Source: Actinacidiphila alni
GTDB taxonomy: Bacteria; Actinomycetota; Actinomycetes; Streptomycetales; Streptomycetaceae
Direction: 5' to 3'
Length of the DNA: 64,000 nucleotides
NCBI RefSeq assembly: GCF_900112845.1
Contig: NZ_FONG01000016.1
Span: forward strand, 1-64,000
Each line of letters begins with the position of its first letter. Position 1 is the stretch's first letter. A program made the position numbers and the translations under genes. Below the pieces are notes generated by a model. It was not told the origin of the DNA. It saw nothing but the letters and a program-made list of their open reading frames with translations, and did no database searches. Below, one piece after another: positions 16,835 through 26,700 of the stretch.

Positions 16835-17632
16835 ATGAGCCGGATAGACCTTCTGCAGCCTCATATACCAGCCCCAGGGGCGTCCGCAAACGTCATTCGC
16901 ACCGAGATACGTACCGCCTCGCCGGTACGGGGAGTGCCGGGGCCGTCCGTGAGCTGGCGGGTACTAGTGGTGGAACCTCATGCCGATGACGCCGAGTCCC
17001 TGGTCAGGGGCCTGCGGCGGCACGGCCACGATGTGGCCTCGGTCGCCACCGGCGGCGCGGCCCTGCAGACGTACGAGGACGCGGATCTCGTACTGCTCGA
17101 TCTCGACCTGCCCGATCTGGACGGTCTCGAGGTCTGCCGCAGCATCCGCTCGGTGTGCGACGTGGCGGTCATCGCCGTCACCGCGCGCGGCACCGAACTC
17201 GACCGGGTGCTCGGCCTCCAGGCCGGCGCCGACGACTACCTCGTCAAGCCGTACGGCTTCCGGGAGTTGATGGCCCGGATGGACGCGGTGATGCGCCGCG
17301 CCCGCCCGGAGCCCGCCTCCGCGCGGGTCATCTCCTGCGGCCCGCTGCGGATCGACGCCGGATCGCGCGAAGTGCGGCTCGGCGGACGGCATATAGATGT
17401 GACCCGTAAGGAATTCGACGTGCTCTACCTGCTCGCGTCGCACCCGGACATCGTGATCACCCGCAAGCGGCTGATGCAGCAGGTGTGGGGCGACTCCTGG
17501 TCGCGCCGGACGGTGGACACCCATGTCAGCAGCCTGCGCACCAAGTTGGGCGCCAAGGAGTGGATCGTCACCGTGCGAGGTGTCGGGTTCCGGCTCGGCG
17601 CCGACCTCGTGAAGTCCGGTTCCCCCGCATGA
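16835..17632 (+). CDS. atypical OmpR-family response regulator (JadR1-like)
   Basis: A 265-residue regulator. A 45-residue leader precedes a receiver domain (about 46-160) and an OmpR/PhoB winged helix (about 170-260: IDVTRKEFDVLYLLASHPD and VWGDSWSRRTVDTHVSSLR). The phosphoacceptor position D89 is kept (LLDLDLPDLDG), but the acidic pocket normally read as DD appears as E-P in VLVVEPHADD, so normal phosphorylation is doubtful. JadR1-type regulators of angucycline clusters are similarly atypical and sense the end product. The ATG follows GGGCGG weakly; the stop overlaps the next start (ATGA). No histidine kinase is near. Confidence 0.88.
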   Translation: MSRIDLLQPHIPAPGASANVIRTEIRTASPVRGVPGPSVSWRVLVVEPHADDAESLVRGLRRHGHDVASVATGGAALQTYEDADLVLLDLDLPDLDGLEVCRSIRSVCDVAVIAVTARGTELDRVLGLQAGADDYLVKPYGFRELMARMDAVMRRARPEPASARVISCGPLRIDAGSREVRLGGRHIDVTRKEFDVLYLLASHPDIVITRKRLMQQVWGDSWSRRTVDTHVSSLRTKLGAKEWIVTVRGVGFRLGADLVKSGSPA

Positions 17633-18546
17633 GCGGCACGGCCGCGCGGTGCGAGGGACACGGCTGCGGTACGCGGCAGGCCGACGGCAGGTCGCCCGGC
17701 CGCCCGGCCGGCGGCTACCGGCTGTGCGCCGCGTGCCACCGGCGGCTGACCGCCGGCATCCGGACGCTCCCCGAGCTGTACCGCGACTGCGAACGCGTCC
17801 TGGGCGGCGCCGCGGCCAAGGGGCTGCGGGAGCGCACCAGCGGCGGCCCGCTGCCGGGCGCGCCCTTCAATCCCGCGGCGGCCGAGACCCGCGCCGCGAT
17901 CCTCGGGGTGCTCGGCTCCTGGAGCGGCCTGGTCGCCCAGGAACGCGGACTGGTCCCGCCCGAGCGGTCCATCACCGCGCTCGCGGTGTTCCTGCTGCGG
18001 CACGCCGACTGGCTGGCCGCGCACCCGGCCGTCGCCGACGCCACCCGCGAGGTGGACCGGCTGGTCGGACGGGCCCGCCGGGTCGCCCATCCCGAGCAGG
18101 TCCGCCGGATCGCGCTCGGCGGCTGCGTCGAACCCGGCTGCGGCGGACGGCTGTCGGCCGTCGTCACCACCGGCGGCGCGACCGCCGCGCCCTCCACCGT
18201 GCAGTGCGACGCGCAGCCCCGGCACACCTGGGCCGGACACCAGTGGACCCAGCTGCGCCGCCGGATGGCCCGCCCGGCAGAAGCGGCCGACGTACGGACG
18301 ACGGTCGATGCCGTACGGACGGCGGCCGACGCCGTACGTGCGCAAGCCCCTGCCGACGACACCGCCGTCGCCGAACGCTGGCTCACCGCGGCCGACATCT
18401 CCCGGCTCTGGGGCACCCCCGTCGGCACCGTCTACCGGCTGGCCAGCGAGCAGCGCTGGCGGCGCCGGCACGGTTCGGGCCGCACCTACTACTCGGAGGC
18501 CGACGCACACGCGTGCTTCAGCCGCCGTGCCGAAAGGTCCCGCTAG
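17629..18546 (+). CDS. OvmZ-like/HTH fusion regulator
   Basis: A 305-residue protein with two parts. Residues 1-225 repeat the Cys/His-rich pattern of the protein at 13673 (CEGHGCG, LCAACHRRL, LPELYRDCERVLGG, GCVEPGCGG, HTWAGHQW). After a linker with repeated VDAVRTAADAVR units, residues 245-305 are a winged-helix domain (WLTAADISRLWGTPVGTVYRLASEQRW). It is thus a natural fusion of the two coupled genes at 13470-14383. It is coupled by ATGA to the response regulator, so both are likely pathway activators. The target sites are unknown. Confidence 0.78.
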   Translation: MSGTAARCEGHGCGTRQADGRSPGRPAGGYRLCAACHRRLTAGIRTLPELYRDCERVLGGAAAKGLRERTSGGPLPGAPFNPAAAETRAAILGVLGSWSGLVAQERGLVPPERSITALAVFLLRHADWLAAHPAVADATREVDRLVGRARRVAHPEQVRRIALGGCVEPGCGGRLSAVVTTGGATAAPSTVQCDAQPRHTWAGHQWTQLRRRMARPAEAADVRTTVDAVRTAADAVRAQAPADDTAVAERWLTAADISRLWGTPVGTVYRLASEQRWRRRHGSGRTYYSEADAHACFSRRAERSR

Positions 18547-18592
18547 AGAGGCCGCTCCGCCGGCCGCTCACTCCCATCACAAGGAGCGAACG

Positions 18593-18922
18593 ATGCACAG
18601 CACGTTGATCGTGGCGCGCATGCTGCCGCAATCCGCGCAGGACGTGGCGCGGATCTTCGGGGAATTCGACCAGACCGGGATGCCCGACCTGATGGGTACC
18701 CGGCGACGGGAGCTGTTCTCCTACAACGGCCTCTACTTCCACCTCCAGGACTTCGACACCGAAGCCGGCAACACCACCATCGAGGAGACCAAGAACCACC
18801 CGCTTTTCGTGCAGGTCAGCGCCGACCTGAAGCCGTACATCGAGGCCTACGACCCGGCGACCTGGAAGTCGCCGAAGGACGCGATGGCCACGCGTTTCTA
18901 TCACTGGGCCAAATCCGAGTGA
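18593..18922 (+). CDS. TcmI-family polyketide cyclase
   Basis: A 109-residue protein of the usual length for TcmI-type cyclases, which are small dimeric ferredoxin-like folds that close late rings. Family blocks include MHSTLIVARMLPQSAQDVARIFGEFD, FSYNGLYFHLQDF and a C-terminal ATRFYHWAK. The start ATG has AAGGAG seven bases upstream. In angucycline clusters a TcmI-type cyclase (UrdF, JadI type) stands directly before KS-alpha and closes the fourth ring, exactly as here. Confidence 0.9.
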   Translation: MHSTLIVARMLPQSAQDVARIFGEFDQTGMPDLMGTRRRELFSYNGLYFHLQDFDTEAGNTTIEETKNHPLFVQVSADLKPYIEAYDPATWKSPKDAMATRFYHWAKSE

Positions 18923-18971
18923 CCCTCCGGTCCTCGGGAACTCACAAGACTCCGAAGGGAGCGGCGTCCAC

Positions 18972-20228
18972 ATGGGACGGCGAGTGGTGATAACCGGCAT
19001 AGGGGTCGTGGCGCCGGGGGGTGTCGGCGTCAAGGACTTCTGGAGCCTGCTCAGCGACGGTCGCACCGCGACCAGAGGCATCACGTTTTTCGATCCCACC
19101 CCGTTCCGTTCCCGCGTGGCGGCCGAGGTCGACTTCGACCCGGAGGCCCTGGGACTGAGCCCGCAGGAGATCCGCCGGATGGACCGGGCCGCGCAGTTCG
19201 CGGTGGTCACGGCCGCCGAGGCGCTCGCGGGCAGCGGACTGGAGACGGCCGACCTCGATCCGTACCGCACCGGGGTGACCGTCGGCAGCGCCGTCGGCGC
19301 CACCATGGGCCTGGACCAGGAGTACCGCGTCACCAGTGACGGCGGGCGGCTCGACCTCAACGACCACCGGTACGCGGTACCGCATCTGTACGACTTCTTC
19401 GTGCCCAGCTCCTTCGCCAGCGAGGTCGCCTGGTCCACCGGGGCCGAGGGCCCGGCGACCGTGGTCTCCACCGGCTGCACCTCGGGCCTGGACTCGGTCG
19501 GTTACGCGGCCGAGCTGATCCGCGAGGGCAGTGTCGACGTGATGATCGCGGGCGCCACCGACGCCCCGATCTCGCCGATCACCGTGGCCTGCTTCGACGC
19601 CATCAAGGCCACCACCTCGCGCAACGACGACCCCGAGCACGCCTCGCGGCCGTTCGACAACTCCCGCAACGGCTTCGTCCTCGGCGAGGGTTCCGCGATG
19701 TTCGTGCTGGAGGAGTACGAGGCGGCCAAGGCGCGCGGCGCGCACATCTACTGCGAGATCGCCGGCTACGCCACCCGCTCCAACGCCTTCCACATGACGG
19801 GACTGCGGCCCGAGGGCCTGGAGATGGCCGAGGCCATCCGGCAGGCGCTGGACGAGGCGCGGATGAACCCCGACGAGATCGACTACGTCAACGCGCACGG
19901 CTCGGGCACCAAGCAGAACGACCGGCACGAGACCGCCGCCGTCAAGCGCACGCTCGGCGAGCACGCGTACCGGACGCCCATGAGCTCGATCAAGTCGATG
20001 GTCGGGCACTCGCTCGGCGCGATCGGCTCGATCGAGATCGCCGCGTCCGCGCTGGCGATCGAGAACAACCTCGTCCCGCCGACGGCCAATCTGCACGAGC
20101 CGGACCCGCAGTGCGACCTGGACTACGTCCCGCTCAAGGCCAGGGAGTGGACCACCGACGCGGTGCTGAGCGTCGGCAGCGGCTTCGGCGGCTTCCAGTC
20201 CGCCATGGTGCTGCGGAGGGCGTCATGA
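18972..20228 (+). CDS. type II PKS ketosynthase alpha
   Basis: A 418-residue condensing enzyme. The active cysteine is C169 (VSTGCTSGLD), the position known for actinorhodin-type KS-alpha; histidines lie in NAHGSGT and VGHSLGA. With KS-beta and ACP it builds the poly-beta-keto chain from malonyl units. The start ATG has GGGAG upstream. Its stop overlaps the KS-beta start (ATGA), a universal arrangement in type II clusters. Confidence 0.97.
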   Translation: MGRRVVITGIGVVAPGGVGVKDFWSLLSDGRTATRGITFFDPTPFRSRVAAEVDFDPEALGLSPQEIRRMDRAAQFAVVTAAEALAGSGLETADLDPYRTGVTVGSAVGATMGLDQEYRVTSDGGRLDLNDHRYAVPHLYDFFVPSSFASEVAWSTGAEGPATVVSTGCTSGLDSVGYAAELIREGSVDVMIAGATDAPISPITVACFDAIKATTSRNDDPEHASRPFDNSRNGFVLGEGSAMFVLEEYEAAKARGAHIYCEIAGYATRSNAFHMTGLRPEGLEMAEAIRQALDEARMNPDEIDYVNAHGSGTKQNDRHETAAVKRTLGEHAYRTPMSSIKSMVGHSLGAIGSIEIAASALAIENNLVPPTANLHEPDPQCDLDYVPLKAREWTTDAVLSVGSGFGGFQSAMVLRRAS

Positions 20229-21442
20229 CCACTTCCGTCGTCGTCACCGGCATCGGTGTCACCGCGCCCAACGGCCTGGGCACCGACGCCTTCTGGGCCG
20301 CGACCCGCGCGGGCGAGAGCGGCATCGGGCCCGTCAAGCGCTTCGACGCCACCGGCTACCCCGCCAAGCTGGCCGGCGAGGTCCCCGGCTTCGAGGCCAC
20401 CGACCACCTGCCCAGCCGGCTGATCCCGCAGACCGACCACATGACCAGGCTCGCCCTGGTCGCCGCCGACTGGGCGCTGGCCGACGCCGGTGTCGCGCTC
20501 GACCAGTGGCAGCAGTTCGACATGGGCGTGATCACCGCCAGTTCGTCCGGCGGCTTCGAATTCGGCCAGAACGAACTGCAGAAGCTGTGGGCCAAGGGCG
20601 GCCAGTACGTCAGCGCGTACCAGTCCTTCGCCTGGTTCTACGCGGTGAACACCGGTCAGATCTCCATCCGCAACGGCATGCAGGGCCCCAGCGGGGTCGT
20701 CGTCTCCGACCAGGCGGGCGGCCTCGACGCCCTCGCGCAGGCCAGGCGGCAGATCCGCAAGGGCACCCGGCTGATCGTCTCCGGCGGTGTCGACGGCTCG
20801 ATCTGCCCCTGGGGCTGGATCGCGCAGGTCGCCGCCGGCCGGCTGACCGGCAGCGAGGACCCGGACAAGGCCTACCGGCCGTTCGCCGCCGACGCCGACG
20901 GTTACGTCCCGGGCGAGGGCGGCGCGCTGCTCATCCTGGAGGACGCCGAGTCGGCGCGGGAGCGCGGCGCCCGGGTCTACGGCGAGATCGCCGGGTACGC
21001 CGCGACCTTCGACCCCAAGCCGGGCAGCGGGCGCGAGCCGGGCCTGAAGCGGGCCATCGAGGCGGCGCTGGCCGACGCGGGCGTGACGGCGGCCGACATC
21101 GACGTCGTGTTCGCCGACGCGGCCGCCGTGCCGGATCTCGACCGGGCCGAGGCCGAGGCGATCGGCGCGGTCTTCGGACCGCGCGGCGTCCCGGTCACCG
21201 CGCCCAAGACGATGACCGGGCGGCTCTACTCCGGGGCCGCCTCGCTCGACACGGCCGCCGCGCTGCTGTCGATCAGGGACGGGGTCATCCCGCCCACCAC
21301 CAATGTCGCCCCCGCCCCCGAGTACGACCTCGACCTCGTGGTCGACGGGCCGAGGACCGCGCCGGTCGCCACCGCGCTGGTGCTGGCCAGGGGCTACGGC
21401 GGCTTCAACTCGGCGATGGTCGTGCGCAAGGCCGCGAAGTGA
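20225..21442 (+). CDS. type II PKS ketosynthase beta (chain length factor)
   Basis: A 405-residue KS homologue in which glutamine Q163 (VVSDQAGGLD) replaces the cysteine, the signature of chain length factors. It forms the heterodimer with KS-alpha and sets chain length; angucycline systems make decaketides, which would fit the rest of this cluster, though length cannot be read reliably by eye. Translation is coupled to KS-alpha. Confidence 0.96.
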   Translation: MTTSVVVTGIGVTAPNGLGTDAFWAATRAGESGIGPVKRFDATGYPAKLAGEVPGFEATDHLPSRLIPQTDHMTRLALVAADWALADAGVALDQWQQFDMGVITASSSGGFEFGQNELQKLWAKGGQYVSAYQSFAWFYAVNTGQISIRNGMQGPSGVVVSDQAGGLDALAQARRQIRKGTRLIVSGGVDGSICPWGWIAQVAAGRLTGSEDPDKAYRPFAADADGYVPGEGGALLILEDAESARERGARVYGEIAGYAATFDPKPGSGREPGLKRAIEAALADAGVTAADIDVVFADAAAVPDLDRAEAEAIGAVFGPRGVPVTAPKTMTGRLYSGAASLDTAAALLSIRDGVIPPTTNVAPAPEYDLDLVVDGPRTAPVATALVLARGYGGFNSAMVVRKAAK

Positions 21443-21504
21443 GCGGTACGCGCACCGCCACCGCCGTACCTCAACAGGCTCAACCAGCCAGGGAAGGGGC
21501 CGAG

Positions 21505-21774
21505 ATGGCCGGATCCGAACTCACCATCGAAGACCTCAAGCGCATCCTGCGGGACGCGGCGGGCGAGACCGAGGGCATCGACCTGGACGGCGACATCCTC
21601 GACCAGACCTTCGAGGACCTCGGCTACGACTCGCTGGCGCTGCTGGAGACCGGCAGCCGGATCGAGCGCGAGCACGGGATCGAGCTGGAGGACACCTCGG
21701 TCACCGTCGTCGAGACGCCGCGCGCGCTGCTCGCGGTCGTCAACGAGCAGCTGGCCGCCGAACGCGCGGCCTGA
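21505..21774 (+). CDS. acyl carrier protein of the type II PKS
   Basis: An 89-residue carrier protein. The phosphopantetheine site is S43 in LGYDSLALLE. It holds the growing chain for KS, ketoreductase and cyclases. The start is the ATG at 21505, with GGGAAGGGG about ten bases upstream. No dedicated phosphopantetheinyl transferase is in the window, so a housekeeping enzyme must load it. Confidence 0.95.
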   Translation: MAGSELTIEDLKRILRDAAGETEGIDLDGDILDQTFEDLGYDSLALLETGSRIEREHGIELEDTSVTVVETPRALLAVVNEQLAAERAA

Positions 21775-21909
21775 CGCTCCCCCCACCCGGTGCCGCCGCC
21801 GCGTTCCCGAGACACGGCGGCGGCACCGACCACGAGCACGCACCGAGTACGCAGCACGCAGCACGTACGTATACGCAGCCGAGCGGTACCGAGTCGGAGG
21901 AGCAGTCAC

Positions 21910-22695
21910 ATGTCGGCAGAGGGTCAGCGGGTCGCTCTCGTCACCGGGGCCACCAGCGGAATCGGGCTCGCCGTCACCAGGGCGCTGGCCGCGCAGGGAC
22001 ACCAGGTGTTCATATGCGCGCGGACGCCCGAGAGCGTGGAAGTAACCGTCAAGGAACTGCGGGACGAGGGCCTGGACGTCGACGGCACCGACTGCGACGT
22101 CAAGAACGGCGACGACATCAAGGCGTTCGTGCTCGCCGCCGTCGAGCGCTACGGGCCGGTCGACGTCCTGGTCAACAACGCGGGCCGCAGCGGCGGGGGA
22201 GTGACCGCCGACATCGACGACGAGCTGTGGTTCGACGTCGTCAACACCAACCTCAACAGCGTCTTCCTGATGACCCGCGAGGTGCTCAACACCGGCGGCA
22301 TGCGCTACCGCGACCGCGGCCGGATCATCAACATCGCGTCCACCGCGGGCAAGCAGGGCGTCGTGCTCGGCGCCCCGTACTCCGCGTCCAAGCACGGCGT
22401 CGTGGGCTTCACCAAGGCGCTCGGCAACGAGCTGGCGCCGACCGGCATCACCGTCAACGCGGTCTGCCCGGGATACGTCGAGACGCCGATGGCGGCGCGG
22501 GTCCGGCAGGGCTACGCGGCGGCCTACTCCACCAGCGAGGACGCGATCCTGGAGAAGTTCCAGTCCAAGATCCCGCTCGGCCGCTACTCCACCCCGGAGG
22601 AGGTGGCCGGCCTGGTCGGCTACCTGGCCACCGACACCGCGGCGTCGATCACCGCGCAGGCCATCAACGTCTGCGGCGGCCTCGGCAACTTCTGA
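21910..22695 (+). CDS. C9 polyketide ketoreductase (ActKR-type SDR)
   Basis: A 261-residue short-chain dehydrogenase. It has the NADPH motif TGATSGIGLAVTRALA, NNAG, the catalytic Ser in NIASTAGKQGVV and Y-x3-K in YSASKHGVVGFTKAL; the ending AINVCGGLGNF is typical of actinorhodin-type ketoreductases. It reduces the C9 carbonyl and helps fix the first ring. GGAGGAG stands upstream of the ATG. Position after ACP agrees with angucycline clusters. Confidence 0.95.
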   Translation: MSAEGQRVALVTGATSGIGLAVTRALAAQGHQVFICARTPESVEVTVKELRDEGLDVDGTDCDVKNGDDIKAFVLAAVERYGPVDVLVNNAGRSGGGVTADIDDELWFDVVNTNLNSVFLMTREVLNTGGMRYRDRGRIINIASTAGKQGVVLGAPYSASKHGVVGFTKALGNELAPTGITVNAVCPGYVETPMAARVRQGYAAAYSTSEDAILEKFQSKIPLGRYSTPEEVAGLVGYLATDTAASITAQAINVCGGLGNF

Positions 22696-22761
22696 TCCGC
22701 CGCGGTCATCGCTGCGGCTTCTGCTCCCGTACGACGTCCGACTCGCGTGAGGGGAACGACA

Positions 22762-23709
22762 ATGACGCAGATGGGCCACCGCGAGGTGGAGCACGAGATC
22801 ACGATGAACGCCCCGGCCGCCGCGGTCTACCGGCTGATCGCCGAGGTGGAGAACTGGCCGCGGATCTTCCCGCCGACCGTTTTCGTCGACCATGTGGAGC
22901 GCTCCGACAACGAGGAGCGGATCCGGATCTGGGCGACCGCCAACGGCGCGGCCAAGAACTGGACCTCGCGCCGGGTCCTCGACCCGGACGCGCTGCGGAT
23001 CGAATTCCGCCAGGAGGTCTCCGCGCCGCCGGTCGCGGCGATGGGCGGCACCTGGGTGATCGAGCCGATCTCGGACAACGAGTCCCGGGTGCGGCTGCTG
23101 CACGACTACCGGGCCATCGACGACAAGCCCGAGGATCTGGCCTGGATCGACGAGGCCGTGGACCGCAACAGCCGCTCCGAGCTGGCCGCGCTGAAGAAGA
23201 ACGTGGAGCTGGTCGTCGGGTCCTCCGACGAACTGCTGCTGTCCTTCTCCGACACCGTCCACATCGACGGTTCGGCCAAGGACGTCTACGACTTCATCAA
23301 CGAGGCCCAGCTGTGGAAGGAGCGGCTGCCGCACGTGGCGCGGGTCTCGCTGGAGGAGGAGACGCCGGGGCTGCAGATCCTGGAGATGGACACCCTCACC
23401 AAGGACGGCTCCTCGCACACCACCAAGTCGGTGCGCGTGACCTTCCCGCACAGCAGGATCGTCTACAAGCAGATCACCGTGCCCGCGCTGATGACCCTGC
23501 ACACCGGCTACTGGCTGTTCGAGGAGGAGGGCGACGGCGTCGCCGCCACCTCGCAGCACACCGTGGTCATCAACACCGAGAACATCACCAAGATCCTCGG
23601 CCCGGAGGCCGGGATCGCGCAGGCGCGCACCTTCGTGCAGAACGCGCTGAGCACCAACAGCCGGGCCACCCTGGGCCACGCCAAGGACTACGCCGAGGGC
23701 CGGCGCTGA
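22762..23709 (+). CDS. didomain aromatase/cyclase (two SRPBCC domains)
   Basis: A 315-residue protein with two START-like halves: HREVEHEITMNAPAAAVYRLI begins the first and SDTVHIDGSAKDVYDFINEAQLW the second, near residue 165. Didomain enzymes of this kind aromatise the first ring of C9-reduced chains (ActVII, JadD and UrdL types). I use the ATG at 22762, with GAGGGGA six bases upstream, instead of the GTG five codons earlier. The stop is one base from the next start. Confidence 0.95.
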   Translation: MTQMGHREVEHEITMNAPAAAVYRLIAEVENWPRIFPPTVFVDHVERSDNEERIRIWATANGAAKNWTSRRVLDPDALRIEFRQEVSAPPVAAMGGTWVIEPISDNESRVRLLHDYRAIDDKPEDLAWIDEAVDRNSRSELAALKKNVELVVGSSDELLLSFSDTVHIDGSAKDVYDFINEAQLWKERLPHVARVSLEEETPGLQILEMDTLTKDGSSHTTKSVRVTFPHSRIVYKQITVPALMTLHTGYWLFEEEGDGVAATSQHTVVINTENITKILGPEAGIAQARTFVQNALSTNSRATLGHAKDYAEGRR

Positions 23710-23710
23710 A

Positions 23711-26700
23711 ATGACCACTGACGTCATCATTGTCGGCGCGGGGCCGGTCGGCCTGATGCTGGCCGGTGAACTCCGGCTGGGCGGCGCCCGGGTGACGGTG
23801 CTGGAGCGGCTCGCCGCGCCGACCACCGAGTCCCGGGCGTCCACCCTGCACGCCCGCACCATGGAACTCTTCGACCAGCGCGGCCTGCTGGAGACGCTGG
23901 GCACACCGCCCAACGAGCCGATGGGCCACTTCGGGGGGCTGCCGCTCGACCTGAGCGAGCCGACCACCCGCTATCCCGGCCAGTGGAAGGTCCCGCAGGC
24001 CAGGGTCGAGGAACTCCTCGCGCAGTGGGCCGGCGGCCTCGGCGCGGTGATCAGGCGCGAGCACGAACTGCTCGGCCTGACCACGGGCGGCGCCGCGGGT
24101 GACGAAGGTGTGGAGGTCGAGGTCGCCACGCCGGACGGCGTCACCCGGCTCACGGCCGGCTGGCTGGTCGGCTGCGACGGCGAGGAGTCGGCCGTGCGGC
24201 GGCTCGGCGGCTTCGGCTTCCCCGGTTCCGACGCCACCAAGGAGCTGCTGCGCTGCGACGTGCTGGGGCTCGACATCCCCAACCGCCGTTTCCAGCGGCT
24301 GCCGAACGGCGTGGCGATCGCCGCCACCCGCAACGGCGTGACCCGGGTGATGGTGCACGAATTCGGCCGCGACGTACGGCCGCGGACCGCGGAGCCCGAG
24401 TACGCCGAGATCGCCGCGGTCTGGGCCAGGGTCACCGGTGAGGACATCACCGGTGGCACCCCGACCTGGCTGAACGCCTTCGGCAACACCACCCGGCAGG
24501 CGGCCGAGTACCGCCGCGGCCGGGTGCTGCTGGCAGGGGACGCCGCGCACCGGCAGATGCCGGTCGGCGGCCAGGCGCTCAACCTGGGGCTCCAGGACGC
24601 GGCCAACCTCGGCTGGAAGCTCGCCGCCGAGGTCACCGGGCGCGCGCCCGCCGGGCTGCTGGACTCGTACCACACCGAACGGCACGCGGTCGGGCGCCGG
24701 GTGCTGTCCAACATCGAGGCGCAGACGGTGATCCTCTTCGGTCCGCCGGAGACGGAGGCGGTGCGCGCCGCGACCGGTGAACTGCTCACCGCCACCTCGG
24801 TGGTGCGCGGCCACCTCGCGGGCATGATCAGCGGCCTCGACATCCGCTACGGCGACCTCGGCGAGGACACCGATCCCGGTTCGGACGGTGAGCTGACCGG
24901 CCGCCGGGTCCCGCACGTCGAGCTGGTGACCGCGGACGGGCCGACGAGCACCACCGAGCTGCTGCGGCCCGGGCGCGGGGTGCTGCTCGACCTGTCCGGG
25001 GACCCCAAGCGGCGCGGCAAGGTCACCAAGGCCGCGGCCGGCTGGGCGGACCGGATCGACGTCGTCCCGGCACGGCTGGCCGCGCCCGGATCGCCGCTCG
25101 ACGGGCAGAAGACCGTCCTGCTGCGGCCCGACGGCCACATCGCCTGGGCCACGCCCCGCGCGCTCGACCCGGTCCCGGCGCTGCGGCGCTGGTACGGCGA
25201 GCCGGCGGCCCCCGCCGCGGCACAGGCCCCCGCGGCCGTACCCGTAGAGGCGGCCGTACCCGTAAAGGAGCCCGCTTCCGTAAAGGAACCCGCGCCCGTA
25301 CGGGCACCGGCTCCGGTGCCCGTCACGACCCGGCCGGCCGGTCCCGTGCCCGACGCGGAGCACACCTGCGACGTGCTCATCGTCGGGTCCGGGCTCGCCG
25401 GTTCGGTGAGCGCGGCGATCCTCGCCCGGCAGGGCAAGAGCGTGGTGCTGGTCGACTCCGGGGCGCATCCGCGGATGGCGATAGGCGAGTCGATGACCCC
25501 GCAGGTCACCGAGTGGCTGCACATCCTCGCGGTCCGCTTCGACCTGCCCGAGCTGCGCCATCTGCTGGACCACCGGTCGGTGGCGCGGCACCTCGGCCCG
25601 GTGCACGGCAGGAAGCAGAGCTTCGGCTTCGTCCGGCACGAGTCCGGCCAGGAGCCGGACCCGCGCGAGACCACGATGTTCGCCATCCCGAAGGCGCTGA
25701 CCCAGTCCAGCCATCTGTACCGGCAGGACACCGACGCCTACTTCTTCCGGGTGGCCGCCAAGTACGGCGCCAGGACCCGGCAGAACTGGCGGCTGTCCGA
25801 CCTGGAGTTCGACGACGACGGGGTGACCGTCACCGGCCAGAACGGCGAGGTCTTCCGCGCCCGCTACCTGATCGACGGCAGCGGCCACCGGTCGCTGCTC
25901 GCCGACAAGCTGGGCCTGCGCGAGCAGCCCGCCCGCTTCAAGCACCACTCGCGGTCGCTGTTCACGCACTACATCGGCGTCACGCCGTTCGACGAGGTCA
26001 GCCACCACCCGGAGAGCCTGCGCCCGCCCAAGCACGCACCGTGGAGCGGCGGCACCCTGCACCACCTGATCGAGCGCGGCTGGTTCTGGATCATCCCGTT
26101 CAACAACCGGCGTGGCTCGCTCAATCCGGTGACCAGCGTCGGCCTGACGATGGACGAGCGGGTCTATCCGCGGCCCCGCGACATCAGCCCCGAGCAGGAG
26201 TTCGCCCGCTTCCTCGACCGCTACCCGGCGGTGAAGCGGCAGTTCCAGGGGGCGCGGCGGGTGCGCGAATGGGTCTCCACCGACCGGCTGCAGTACAGCT
26301 CGAACCGGTCGGTCGGCGAGCGCTGGTGCCTGATGTCGCACGCGGCCGGCTTCCTCGACCCGCTGTTCTCGCGCGGCCTGTCCAACACCTTCGAGGTCGT
26401 CTTCTCGCTGATGACGCGGCTGCTGCCGGCCCTGGACGAGGACGACTTCGCGGTCGAACGCTTCGAGTACATCGACCGGTTGGAGCGCGGCCTGCTCCAC
26501 TACAACGACGAGATCGTCAACAGCTCCTACATCTCCTTCAGCCACTTCCGGCTGTGGAACGCGGTCTTCCGGGTGTGGGCCGGCTTCGCCACCCCCGGGG
26601 TGATGCGGCTGGCGCGGGCGCGGATCAACTACCAGCTCAGCGGCGATCCGGCGGATCTCGACGAGCTGGAGAACGCGCCGTACCCGGGGCTGTGGTGGCC

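Noticed and set aside
21394..23967. Minus-strand ORF of 857 codons over the ACP, KR and cyclase genes
   Set aside because: Shadow frame; all three plus-strand genes carry catalytic motifs and ribosome sites.
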